From contig JAISSX010000054.1 in the NCBI GenBank assembly GCA_031272885.1, positions 1-54,245 on the forward strand: DNA of 54,245 bases. The letters are read 5' to 3'. This document shows positions 35,160 to 46,830 of this stretch, piece by piece. How positions within the stretch are numbered: position 1 is the stretch's first letter; each line of letters starts with the position of its first letter. The position numbers and the translations under genes are program-made. Below the pieces are notes generated by a model. That model was given only the letters and a program-made list of their open reading frames with translations, had not been told where the DNA came from and did no database searches. This DNA is from Bifidobacteriaceae bacterium. Its GTDB lineage: Bacteria > Actinomycetota > Actinomycetes > Actinomycetales > WQXJ01.

Positions 35160-35293
35160 GTCAGGTTACGGGGCGAGTCGCCTAGGGGGCCGCTGCGGCG
35201 GCGGTACCGTCGCCCTGGCTCAACTGTTGGGCTGCTGATTTGTCTGTTGGTGCCAATGCCGGCGTAACCGAGCGGGTCTACCCTGATGTCGTT

Positions 35294-36214
35294 ATGACCG
35301 ATTTCAGCCCGGCCTTCGGTGAACGTGCCCGAGCCAAGAAGAAGGTGCCGCTGCGGCGGCGGCTGGTCCGCGCCGCCGGTTGGGCCGGTTTCGTGGGCGG
35401 CGGGCTGGTGACGCCACGACTGGCCGCCAAGGCGGCTGCCCGGGTTTGGTGCAAACTGCCCCAGAACGCGGGGCGGCGCAAGGACAACCGGCCGGAACCG
35501 GGCGCCATCGGGCAGGTCGATGTCGGTCTGATCAGCCCGGTGGCGGTCGAAGAGTGGGGTGACCCGGACGGCCCGCTGGTCTACCTGGTGCACGGCTGGG
35601 GCGGCTGGCGCGGCCAGGTGGCGGCCTTCGTGACACCGCTGGTAGCGGCCGGCTGCCGGGTGATCGGCTTCGACTGCCTATCGCACGGCGATTCGGGTCC
35701 GGGCGAACACGGCAAGGCCTTCTCCTCGGGCGGCGAGATGATCACCTCGCTGGAGGCGGTAACCGCCCACTTCGGCCAGCCTCACGGCATCATCGCCCAC
35801 TCGCTGGGGTGCGCCAACGTCTGCCGGGCCATCCTGGACGGCAAGCTGACGGTTGACCGCCTGACGCTGGTTTCGCCCAGCCCGGACATGCGCCTGGTGG
35901 CGGCCAACTTCGCCAAGTCGCTGGGTTTCCGGCAGCGGGCCACGCGCATGTTGACCGAAGAGATGGAGAAGCGGGCGCACCGGCAGATGGGTGATTTCGA
36001 TATCGCCGACATGGGCCGCACCGGCCAGTTGCCTGACGCCCTGCTGATTCACGATGCCGCCGACAAGGAATCGCCCTACGCCGTTTCGCTTGGCATCAAC
36101 GCGGCCTGGGAGGGCGCTCGGTTGATGAGCACCGAAGGGCTGGGCCACCACCGGATCCTGATCGATCCGGCCGTGATCGAGGCGGCCGCCGCCAACGTTG
36201 TGTCCGCATTGTGA
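35294..36214 (+). CDS. Alpha/beta hydrolase
   Basis: The protein has 306 residues counting from the ATG at 35294. An N-terminal basic region (ERARAKKKVPLRRR) precedes the fold. The oxyanion motif is VYLVHGWGGWRGQV, the nucleophile elbow is IIAHSLGCAN (Ser170), and the C-terminal acid and base lie in LLIHDAADKESPY and STEGLGHHRIL. It is a single-domain cytoplasmic or membrane-associated serine hydrolase, with substrate unknown. A TACCCT -10-like box (35279-35284) ends nine bases before the ATG and no ribosome site is seen, so the transcript may be nearly leaderless. A longer in-frame start at 35240 lacks support. It is divergent from the RND gene. Confidence 0.85.
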   Translation: MTDFSPAFGERARAKKKVPLRRRLVRAAGWAGFVGGGLVTPRLAAKAAARVWCKLPQNAGRRKDNRPEPGAIGQVDVGLISPVAVEEWGDPDGPLVYLVHGWGGWRGQVAAFVTPLVAAGCRVIGFDCLSHGDSGPGEHGKAFSSGGEMITSLEAVTAHFGQPHGIIAHSLGCANVCRAILDGKLTVDRLTLVSPSPDMRLVAANFAKSLGFRQRATRMLTEEMEKRAHRQMGDFDIADMGRTGQLPDALLIHDAADKESPYAVSLGINAAWEGARLMSTEGLGHHRILIDPAVIEAAAANVVSAL

Positions 36215-36280
36215 GCGGCGCCACAGAATCGCCAAATTTTCGCCCTCGAGCCGACACGCCGCGCCTACCTGGACCTTTGG

Positions 36281-36443
36281 TCATCCACAGGCCAGCCGAA
36301 CGCGCGATCTTGGTGAAGAAAGATGTTTTCGCAGGTCAGAGGCTTGCACGGGCTTATCCCCAGGGTTTGTCCACAAGGGGCACCCAGTTTTCCACACCCG
36401 TCCGCGCCACATTTCCCACGCCTGTGCAAAGCCCTGTGGATAA
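36281..36443. other. Cluster of five DnaA-box-like sequences
   Basis: Nine-mers matching TTATCCACA/TTGTCCACA lie at 36281 (TCATCCACA), 36354 (TTATCCCCA), 36367 (TTGTCCACA, exact actinobacterial form), 36388 (TTTTCCACA) and 36435-36443 (TTATCCACA on the minus strand, exact). They fall in 163 bp of a 657-bp stretch without genes. No dnaA or dnaN is in the window, and there is no strongly A/T-rich unwinding element next to them. Confidence 0.6.
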
Positions 36444-36449
36444 CTCAAC

Positions 36450-36477
36450 TTGCGTTGGGGCTGGGCTCCCCTATACT
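36450..36477 (+). promoter_or_regulatory. Consensus-like promoter with no gene behind it
   Basis: TTGCGT (36450-36455) and TATACT (36472-36477) are separated by 16 bp, one of the best sigma-70-like promoters in the window. The next 390 bases on this strand hold no convincing gene, only the REP-like palindrome and the antisense of the tRNA. It could make a small RNA ending at the palindrome. Confidence 0.45.
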
Positions 36478-36618
36478 GGTTCGCTTTTGTGACTCGCGCC
36501 ACTGCCTTGGCCGGCATGCCTCCGCCCTCCCCAAGCCCACCGCCATCCCAGCGGCCATCGCCATCCCCAACCACCGCCGCCGCGTTGCGCCGGACACGTG
36601 TGGTTCGGGGACAACCAA

Positions 36619-36697
36619 GCGCGTTACAGGGGACGGCTCCACGGAACAGGGGTGACAGGGCCACCCCTGTGACGCGGAACCGTCCCCAGTAACGCGC
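36619..36697. repeat. Second, diverged REP-like palindrome
   Basis: GCGCGTTACAGGGGACGG runs into an imperfect inverted copy ending CCGTCCCCAGTAACGCGC. The arms are about 36619-36655 and 36661-36697, with five or six mismatches. The GGGGACGG...CCGTCCCC ends and the AGTAAC word match the element at 145-225. Nothing else was recognised between 36480 and 36871. Confidence 0.75.
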
Positions 36698-36871
36698 CCC
36701 AGCGGCCAGCTCACGAGGGGCATCTCGTGGGAGGTTGGCCGGCCCACACGCGAGGCACCGGCGCGAGGCACCGACAAAGGGGTCGCCTAGGGTACGCAGG
36801 CCGGGCAAACGAAACGGCCGGTCCAGCCCCAAGGCTGTCCGGCCGTTCACTCAACCAAAGTCTCAAACTAG

Positions 36872-36955
36872 TGCGCGAGGGGGGAGTTGAACCCCCATGC
36901 CCTTGCGGGCACACGGACCTGAACCGTGCGCGTCTGCCTATTCCGCCACTCGCGC
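36872..36955 (-). tRNA. tRNA-Leu (anticodon CAG)
   Basis: The minus strand folds as a class II tRNA of 84 nt: acceptor GCGCGAG pairing with CTCGCGC, D-arm with GGCGGAATAGGCAGAC, anticodon loop TTCAGGT giving CAG, a long variable arm (TGCCCGCAAGGGCA) and the T-arm GGGGGTTCAACTCCCCC. The discriminator base is A, as required for leucine. CCA is not encoded. A TTGTCG/TAACCT pair upstream (36991-36996 and 36966-36971, spacer 19) may be its promoter. Confidence 0.95.
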
Positions 36956-37080
36956 GCGAACACTGAGGTTAGCACGTCAGACGCTTCCTGCGACAATGCC
37001 GGGGCAGCAATCTTGTGGCGAGTCAGTGGGCATGACCTCGGCTAACCCTCTAAGCTGAGTCTGTGGCTCTGCCGAGTCGT

Positions 37081-37086
37081 TACGAT
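37081..37086 (+). promoter_or_regulatory. TACGAT -10 box before the fhaA-pknB operon
   Basis: TACGAT lies 34 bases before the fhaA start, at a normal distance for a short leader. No convincing -35 was found at 16-19 bp. All later genes in the operon overlap or abut, so this may drive all eight. The 165-bp spacer 36956-37120 otherwise holds only the tRNA promoter. Confidence 0.4.
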
Positions 37087-37120
37087 GGGGCAGGGCTATG
37101 CGCATGAGGGGGAAGTACGG

Positions 37121-37840
37121 ATGGCATTCCTCGATCGTTTTGAGAAGGGCGTTGAGCGTTCGGTCAACGGCGCCTTCGCTAAGTTGTCTCGTAGTGAGGT
37201 GAAACCTGTGGAACTCGCCGCCGCGTTGCGACGCGAACTCGACGACAAGGCCGCCGTGCTGGCACGAGGGCGTGCCGTGGTGCCCAACGAGTTCGTGATC
37301 GAGTTGTCCCCTGACGACTTCGACCGCATCCTCGACTGGGGGGCCGAAGCGATGGGCGAAGAACTGCAGGAAGGCGTAGCCCAGCACGCCGCCTCGCAGC
37401 GGTACGCCTTCGTGGGCCCGGTGTCGGTGACGTTCGAAGAAGACCCTGACCTGGCGGTGGGCGTGTTCCACGTCCGTTCGGCCACCGTGCGGGGCGCGGT
37501 GGCGCCGGCCGCGTCCTCGACGCCTTCGTCCCGGCACCCGATCGTGGACATCGACGGCCAGCGCTACCTGCTGACCGGCCCGGTGACAGTGATAGGGCGC
37601 GGTTCGGACGCGGACATCATCGTGGAGGACACGGGCGTGTCCCGCCGCCACGTCGAGATCCGCCTCACGCCTGACGGCCCGGTGGCCACTGACCTGGGTT
37701 CTACCAACGGCACGTTCGTTGAGGGCCACCGCATCACCAATGCGCTTCTGGTGGACGGCAACACCATCACGGTGGGCCGGACTCAAGTGATCTTCTGGAC
37801 GGGGGAGTCAGGGGACGCCGGCGCCGACCAGGACGGGTAG
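37121..37840 (+). CDS. fhaA: FhaA: DUF3662 + FHA phosphothreonine-binding protein
   Basis: The 239-residue protein begins MAFLDRFEKGVERSVNGAFAKL, the conserved start of the FhaA DUF3662 domain (about 1-125). The FHA domain follows at about 150-230 with GRGSDADI, SRRHVEI and LGSTNGTFV. In mycobacteria FhaA binds phosphorylated MviN and controls late peptidoglycan synthesis. This copy lacks the long Pro/Gly-rich middle of the M. tuberculosis protein. ATG at 37121 follows GGGGGAAG. It leads the kinase operon, 12 bp before fhaB. Confidence 0.93.
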   Translation: MAFLDRFEKGVERSVNGAFAKLSRSEVKPVELAAALRRELDDKAAVLARGRAVVPNEFVIELSPDDFDRILDWGAEAMGEELQEGVAQHAASQRYAFVGPVSVTFEEDPDLAVGVFHVRSATVRGAVAPAASSTPSSRHPIVDIDGQRYLLTGPVTVIGRGSDADIIVEDTGVSRRHVEIRLTPDGPVATDLGSTNGTFVEGHRITNALLVDGNTITVGRTQVIFWTGESGDAGADQDG

Positions 37841-37852
37841 CGGGTAGGCCAC

Positions 37853-38443
37853 ATGGGTGGGGAACTCGCGGTCTCACTGCTAAGGCTCGGCTACCTGCTG
37901 ATCCTGTGGCTGTTCGTGCTGTTCGCCCTGCTGGTGCTGCGGCGGGACGTCTACGGCACCACCATCATGCGCCGCCAGGCCAAGCAGTCCCGCAAGTCGA
38001 AGCGCGCCAGCCGTACCCAGGCCCCGGAGGCGCGCCCCCTGGCCCGCGTCCAGGCTCCCCTCGACCTGCCGCCCGCCACCCCGGTGGGTGCCTACCCGCC
38101 CGCACCCGCACCAATCGCACCACCAGTCAGGGTCTCGGCCCAGCACCCGGAAGCCCCCACCCGCCTGGTGGTGACTAACGGCCCGCTGCGCGGCACTACC
38201 TTGCCGCTGCTGGCCACCGGGGTTGTGATGGGCCGTTCGGCTTTAGCCAACTTGGTGCTCGATGACGAGTACGCCTCCGGCCGCCACGCCCAGATCGTGC
38301 AGCAGGGCGGCGAGTGGTACCTGGAGGACTTGGGCTCCACCAACGGCACCTACCTGGGCCGTGAGAAGATTGCGGGTCCCACCCTGCTGCGGGCGGGGCA
38401 AACTATCCGGATCGGTAACACCACTGTGGAGGTGCTGAGGTAG
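37853..38443 (+). CDS. fhaB: FhaB (FipA): membrane-anchored FHA protein
   Basis: The 196-residue protein has an N-terminal membrane helix (about 8-30), a basic and Pro-rich linker, and a C-terminal FHA domain with MGRSALANLVLDDEYASGRHAQI and DLGSTNGTYLG. FhaB/FipA reads threonine phosphorylation and links division proteins (FtsZ-FtsQ in mycobacteria) under stress. Its last base is the first base of the pstP start. Confidence 0.93.
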   Translation: MGGELAVSLLRLGYLLILWLFVLFALLVLRRDVYGTTIMRRQAKQSRKSKRASRTQAPEARPLARVQAPLDLPPATPVGAYPPAPAPIAPPVRVSAQHPEAPTRLVVTNGPLRGTTLPLLATGVVMGRSALANLVLDDEYASGRHAQIVQQGGEWYLEDLGSTNGTYLGREKIAGPTLLRAGQTIRIGNTTVEVLR

Positions 38444-39933
38444 TGACTGTCGCCTTCCGCTACGCGGTCCGGTCCGATGTGGGCTTGACTCGCGCCAACA
38501 ACCAGGATTCGGCCTACGCCGGTCCGCACTTGTTGGTGATCGCGGACGGCATGGGCGGCCACGCCGGCGGTGACATTGCCTCATCGGTGGCGATTGCCCA
38601 CCTGGCGCCTTTGGATGACGAGACACCAGCGGCCGATGACGCGGCGGTGGCCTTGGACGCGGCGGTCGAAGAGGCCCACCAAGAGCTGTTGGACCGAGTG
38701 GTGGATGATCCAGAACTGGCCGGCCTGGGCACCACGGTGACGGCCTTGTTGCGCACTGGGGACAGGCTGGTGCTTGGCCACATCGGGGATTCCCGCGCCT
38801 ACCTGCTGCGGGACGGCGTGATGGAGCAGGTCACCACCGACCACACGTTTGTCCAGTTCCTGGTGGATAGCGGCAAACTGGACCCTGACCAGGCTGAACG
38901 CCATCCACAACGGTCGCTCTTGTTGCGCGTCCTGGGGGATGTGGACCTGGCCGGCGGCCTGGACATTTCGGTCCGCAAGGCCGAGGCCGGTGACCGTTGG
39001 CTGCTGTGTTCGGATGGCCTGTCCGGCGTCGTTTCGGCCGGCACGCTCGAGGCCACCTTGTTGGAGCATCCGCAGCCGGGCGCCTGCGCGGACGCGCTGA
39101 TCGACCTTGCTCTGCGGGGCGGCGGCCCGGACAACGTCACCTGTGTGGTGGCGGACGTGGTGGAGTTGGATGACCTGCCCGATGGCGAGGCGCCCAGTAC
39201 CGCTGTCCAGGTGGCCGGGGCGGCGGCGGTAGACCGCAATAAGCCCACCCGGGGTGGCAGCGGCGCGGCCGCCAAGGCGGCCTCACTGACACCCAAGAAG
39301 CGGGCCGATGACGCCGACACGGACCTGCCGCGGGCCCGCTTCAAGGTGTTGCGGGTCATCCTGTGGCTGCTGGTGCTGTTGGGCCTGGCGGCGGCCATCA
39401 CCTTCGGCGTGCACATGTTCTACCAGTGGACCCAGACACGCTTCTACGTGGCCCAGTCCAACTCCGTGGTGGCGGTCTATCAGGGCATTCCGCAGAAGAT
39501 CGGGCCGTGGGAATTGTCACACGTGGCGGAGGAACTGCCAGGCATTCCAATGGATTCGCTGACCCAGGCTTGGCGGGACCGGATCGAACAGACGGTCCAG
39601 GTCGATTCGCTGGCGGACGGCCAAGAGTTGGCGGAACGGGCCTACGCCGAATCGGTGGCCGAGCTGACCAAGCCGCCCAAGGCTTCGGCCAGCCCTACGC
39701 CATCGACCGGCCCAAGCTTCGGCCCCACGCCATCGGCCACCAAGACGGCCTCGCCGTCACCGTCACCCAGCCAAACGCCGTCCCCCAGCGGGGCGCCATC
39801 GGCCACCTCTAGCGCCGCCGCCCCTGAGGTGGGTGGCGGGCAAACGGTACCGTCAACCGAACCGACGGCCACCCCCAGCCCAGCCGCCGAAGACGCCGGC
39901 GACACGGCGGACGGCACGGCAGCGGAGGGCTGA
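38443..39933 (+). CDS. pstP: PP2C-type Ser/Thr protein phosphatase PstP
   Basis: The 496-residue protein begins with GTG. The PPM domain (about 5-240) has RANNQDSAY, the metal motif DGMGGHAGG (Asp35 onwards), GDSRAYLLRDG, LLCSDGLSG and GGPDNVTCVV. A membrane helix lies at about 304-324, after a linker. The outer domain is followed by a Ser/Pro/Thr-rich tail. PstP removes phosphates from PknA, PknB and their targets and is essential in mycobacteria. It directly abuts fhaB and is one base ahead of rodA. Confidence 0.95.
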   Translation: MTVAFRYAVRSDVGLTRANNQDSAYAGPHLLVIADGMGGHAGGDIASSVAIAHLAPLDDETPAADDAAVALDAAVEEAHQELLDRVVDDPELAGLGTTVTALLRTGDRLVLGHIGDSRAYLLRDGVMEQVTTDHTFVQFLVDSGKLDPDQAERHPQRSLLLRVLGDVDLAGGLDISVRKAEAGDRWLLCSDGLSGVVSAGTLEATLLEHPQPGACADALIDLALRGGGPDNVTCVVADVVELDDLPDGEAPSTAVQVAGAAAVDRNKPTRGGSGAAAKAASLTPKKRADDADTDLPRARFKVLRVILWLLVLLGLAAAITFGVHMFYQWTQTRFYVAQSNSVVAVYQGIPQKIGPWELSHVAEELPGIPMDSLTQAWRDRIEQTVQVDSLADGQELAERAYAESVAELTKPPKASASPTPSTGPSFGPTPSATKTASPSPSPSQTPSPSGAPSATSSAAAPEVGGGQTVPSTEPTATPSPAAEDAGDTADGTAAEG

Positions 39934-39934
39934 G

Positions 39935-41379
39935 ATGGCTACCGTATTGCCTGCCGCTCCCCGGCGCGGACGCTGGGCCGAACTGTTCCTGCTGCTGATC
40001 GCCCTACTGCTGGCGTTCATGGCCTATGCCCAAGTGGCCCTGGCGTTGACCGACAAGCTGCCGGCGGACATGACCATCTACTGTGCCGGTTTCACGGCCT
40101 TGGCGCTGGCCGCCCACTTCGTGTTGCGCTGGCGGGCGCCGTACGCCGATCCGGTGATACTGCCCACGGCGGTGCTGTTGAACGGCATCGGCCTGGCGAT
40201 GATCTACCGCCTGGCGGCCCGCTATGAGATCACCAACCCGTCGTTCGCCAATATCGCCACCAAGCAGTTGATCTGGACCATTGTTGGCGTGGTGGCGGCG
40301 GTGGCCACGGTGCTGGCGGTGCGGGACCACCGCACGCTGCGCCGCTACACCTACACCTGCATGGTCCTGGGCCTGGTGGGCCTGGTGATACCTCTCGTGC
40401 CGGGCATCGGCACGGAGGCCTACGGGGCTCAGATCTGGATACACATCGGGCCGCTGTCGTTCCAGCCGGCCGAGCTGTCCAAGATCCTCTTGACCATCTT
40501 TTTCGCCGGCTACCTGGTGGCCAACCGAGACGCCATGGCACTGGCCGGTCCGCGGGTGCTGGGCCTGCAACTGCCGCGTTTCCGCGACCTGGGGCCCATC
40601 GCCTTGGCCTGGGTGGTCTCCCTGGGCGTGTTGGTGTTCGAACGCGACCTGGGCACGTCGCTGCTGTTCTTCGGCCTGTTCGTGGTGATGCTGTATGTCG
40701 CCACCGACCGGCCCAGTTGGATTGTGATCGGCCTGCTGGCGTTTGCCGGCGGCGTGGCGGCGGCCTACCGGCTGTTCGGCCACATCCAGGCCCGCTTCCA
40801 GATCTGGCTGGACCCCTTCAACACAGAGGTGTTGAACCGCAACCCGGGCGGTTCGGGCCAGTTGGTGCAGGGCTTGTATGGGTTGGGCAACGGCGGGTTG
40901 TTCGGCACCGGTTGGGGCCGCGGCCGGCCCGATCTGACACCGTTGGCGTTCTCGGACTTCATCATCACGTCGCTGGGCGAGGAGCTGGGCCTGACCGGTC
41001 TGGTGGCGATCCTGCTGTGCTACCTGCTGTTGGCGCAGCGCGGTTTCCGCACCGCGATTGGCATCCGGGACGGTTTCGGCAAGCTGCTGGCCACCGGCCT
41101 GGCGTTCGCCTTGGCCTTCCAGGTGTTCGTGGTGGTGGGCGGCGTCACCCGCGTCATCCCCCTGACCGGCCTGACCACCCCGTTCCTGGCTTACGGTGGT
41201 TCGTCACTGGTGTCCAACTGGATCATTGTCGCCTTGTTGTTGCGGGTGTCTGATGGCGCCCGCCGCCCACCGCCCACCACCTCCGAGATCGACTTGACGC
41301 CGGTCATCGCCAGCGAGGCCGAACGCCGTGAGGCGGCCCAAGCGGCCGACCAGAAGGCCACCCAGGTGGTGGTGCGCCC

Positions 41380-41383
<4 letters not shown>
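39935..41383 (+). CDS. rodA: SEDS peptidoglycan polymerase RodA (FtsW/RodA/SpoVE)
   Basis: The 482-residue polytopic protein shows SEDS motifs: GAQIWIHIGPLSFQPAELSKI, ERDLGTSLLFFGLF, the GGSGQLVQGLYGLGNGGLFGTGWGRG loop, FSDFIITSLGEELGL and PFLAYGGSSLVSNW. It polymerises glycan strands at the membrane from lipid II, working with the class B PBP encoded next. ATG at 39935 follows GGAGG and lies one base after the pstP stop; the longer reading into pstP is in the wrong frame. The position in the pknB operon identifies it as the RodA paralogue. Confidence 0.95.
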
Positions 41384-44648
<3,265 letters not shown>

Positions 44649-44649
44649 G

Positions 44650-46830
44650 GTGGCGGACTACACACCGCGCATCCTGGCTGGCCGCTACGAGGTTGGTGAA
44701 CTGATCGGCCGCGGCGGCATGGCTGAGGTGCACGTTGGCAGGGACACCCGTTTGGGGCGCACCGTGGCGATCAAGCTGCTGCGCTCTGACCTGGCCAAAG
44801 ACCCGGCCTTCCAGACTCGTTTCCGGCGGGAGGCCCAGGCGGCCGCCTCGCTCAACCACCCCGCCATCGTGTCCGTTTACGACACTGGCGAGGATCTCAG
44901 CACCGACGCCCAAGGCATCACCCACCATCTGCCGTTCATCATCATGGAGTACGTCGAGGGCCACACCCTGCGTGAACTGATGCGGGACGGCGCGGCCCTG
45001 CCCATCGACGAAGCGACGGACATCACAATCGGTGTGCTGTCCGCCCTGCAATACGCCCACCACGCCGGCATTGTGCACCGCGACATCAAACCGGCCAACA
45101 TCATGCTGACCGTGGCCGGCCAGGTGAAGGTGATGGACTTCGGCATTGCCCGGGCCCTGACCGAAACCTCGGAGACGGTCACCCAGACCCAGGCCGTCAT
45201 CGGCACGGCCCAGTACCTCAGCCCGGAACAAGCCCGGGGCGAAAACGTGGACGCCCGGTCCGATCTCTATTCGACCGGCTGTGTGCTGTTCGAACTGCTG
45301 ACCGGCCGGCCACCGTTCGTGGGCGATTCGGCCGTAGCGGTGGCCTACCAGCACGTCCGTGAACAGCCGGTGCCGCCGTCCACCTATGCGCCGGATGTTC
45401 CGGCCGCCCTGGACCGGATCGTGTTGAAAGCGCTCCAGAAGGACCGTTCGCTGCGCTACTCCACGGCCTCGGAGTTCCTGGCTGATCTGGAGGCCGCCAA
45501 GCACGGCCAGGCCGTGTCCGCGCCGCCCGTCCAGTCGCTGTCCGGTGAACCGACCCAAGTGATTGCCGCCGGCGGCCTGGCGGCCGCCCTGGCCTCGACT
45601 CCTCCAACCCAGCCGGCAGCGGCCGCCGTTCCGCCCGCGCCGGCCTTCGCCCCGGCACCGGCCTTCCCGCAGCCCAGCCCCTTCCAGGCCGGCGGCATTC
45701 TGCCGCCGCCGGAACAAGTGGCGGAACAGGAAGAGGAAGACAAGGCCAAGCGCAAGCGCATCATCATCATCGCCATCGTGGCCGGCGTGGCCGTCATCTT
45801 GCTGGGTGTGCTGCTGTTCTGGATTTTCCGCGGCGGCGAGGACACGGACGACCCAGTTGTGACGCCACCCAGCGAGAGCCCCACCCCCAGCGCCGTCAAG
45901 ATGGTGACCGTGCCACTGTGCGGCACCGCCAACGGGGCCGAATTCAAGGACTGCACCGAACCAGACGCCATCGACATCCTGGAGAAGGCCGGCCTGAAGG
46001 CGGTCCGGGCCGACGAGGGCGAGAACTCTGACACTGTCCCGGCCGGCCAGGTGATCCGCTTCGATCCGAAGCCGGGCAACGAGCTGGAGGAAGGCCAAAC
46101 TGTCACCTACGTGTTGTCGTTGGGCAAGGACCAGGTCTCGGTGCCAACCGTGGCTGGTATGAGCCAAGAGGACGCCATCGACCTGTTGGAGAAGGACGGC
46201 TTCAAGGTGCGCGCGGCGCGGGTGTCGGAAGACAGCGCCACAGTGCAAAAGGACATGGTGACGGCCACCGACCCATCGGCGGGCCAGGTGGTGTCATACG
46301 GTTCCGACATCACCCTGCACGTCTCCAGCGGCAACACGGTGGTTCCGGCGGACTGCGTCGGCTCCACGCTGGCTGACTGCAAGACGCTGCTGGTCGATGC
46401 CGGCCTGGTACCCGGTGAGACGGTAGACGAGGTCACGGAGGACCAGCCCGAAGGCACCGTGCTGCGGATGGAACCGGCGGCCAGCGCCACCACCCCGCAG
46501 AAGACCCAGGTCAAGATCTACGTGGCCAAGGCCATCCCCACCGTGGCTGTGCCCAGTGAAATAGTGGGCGTGGACAGGGCCCCAGCCGAGACCTGGCTGG
46601 CTTCGATGGGCCTGCTGTCTGCCGTCACCGAGGAGTACAGCGACACGGTGCCGGCCGGCCAGGTGATCCGGACCGATCCACCGGTCGACACGATTGTGCG
46701 GGAAGGCGACGTGGTGACGTTGGTGATCTCGAAGGGGCCCGAGAACACACCAACGCCAACGCCGTCGTCACCGACCGCCACCCCAACGTCGACTGACACC
46801 TCGACGCCTTCGGCTTCGTCCAGCCCGTGA
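44650..46830 (+). CDS. pknB: Ser/Thr protein kinase PknB with four PASTA domains
   Basis: The 726-residue kinase has Gly loop IGRGGMAEVH, Lys42, HRDIKPAN (Asp145), DFG Asp163 and VIGTAQYLSPEQARGE. After an Ala/Pro linker a membrane helix (about 370-393) leads to four extracellular PASTA repeats (about 415-690), which bind muropeptides or lipid II. PASTA 1 (VPLCGTANGAEFKDC) and PASTA 3 (DCVGSTLADC) each contain a Cys pair that could form a disulphide. GTG at 44650 lies one base after the pknA stop, behind GGAGGAAAGG. Confidence 0.97.
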   Translation: MADYTPRILAGRYEVGELIGRGGMAEVHVGRDTRLGRTVAIKLLRSDLAKDPAFQTRFRREAQAAASLNHPAIVSVYDTGEDLSTDAQGITHHLPFIIMEYVEGHTLRELMRDGAALPIDEATDITIGVLSALQYAHHAGIVHRDIKPANIMLTVAGQVKVMDFGIARALTETSETVTQTQAVIGTAQYLSPEQARGENVDARSDLYSTGCVLFELLTGRPPFVGDSAVAVAYQHVREQPVPPSTYAPDVPAALDRIVLKALQKDRSLRYSTASEFLADLEAAKHGQAVSAPPVQSLSGEPTQVIAAGGLAAALASTPPTQPAAAAVPPAPAFAPAPAFPQPSPFQAGGILPPPEQVAEQEEEDKAKRKRIIIIAIVAGVAVILLGVLLFWIFRGGEDTDDPVVTPPSESPTPSAVKMVTVPLCGTANGAEFKDCTEPDAIDILEKAGLKAVRADEGENSDTVPAGQVIRFDPKPGNELEEGQTVTYVLSLGKDQVSVPTVAGMSQEDAIDLLEKDGFKVRAARVSEDSATVQKDMVTATDPSAGQVVSYGSDITLHVSSGNTVVPADCVGSTLADCKTLLVDAGLVPGETVDEVTEDQPEGTVLRMEPAASATTPQKTQVKIYVAKAIPTVAVPSEIVGVDRAPAETWLASMGLLSAVTEEYSDTVPAGQVIRTDPPVDTIVREGDVVTLVISKGPENTPTPTPSSPTATPTSTDTSTPSASSSP

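Noticed and set aside
36450..36692. 80-codon plus-strand frame near tRNA-Leu
   Set aside because: It begins before the promoter's likely start point, is Pro/Arg-rich and ends inside the REP palindrome. A small RNA is more likely than a protein.
36215..36871. Complete chromosomal origin (oriC)
   Set aside because: DnaA boxes are present, but there is no dnaA/dnaN flank and no strongly A/T-rich unwinding element, so only a DnaA-binding cluster is claimed.
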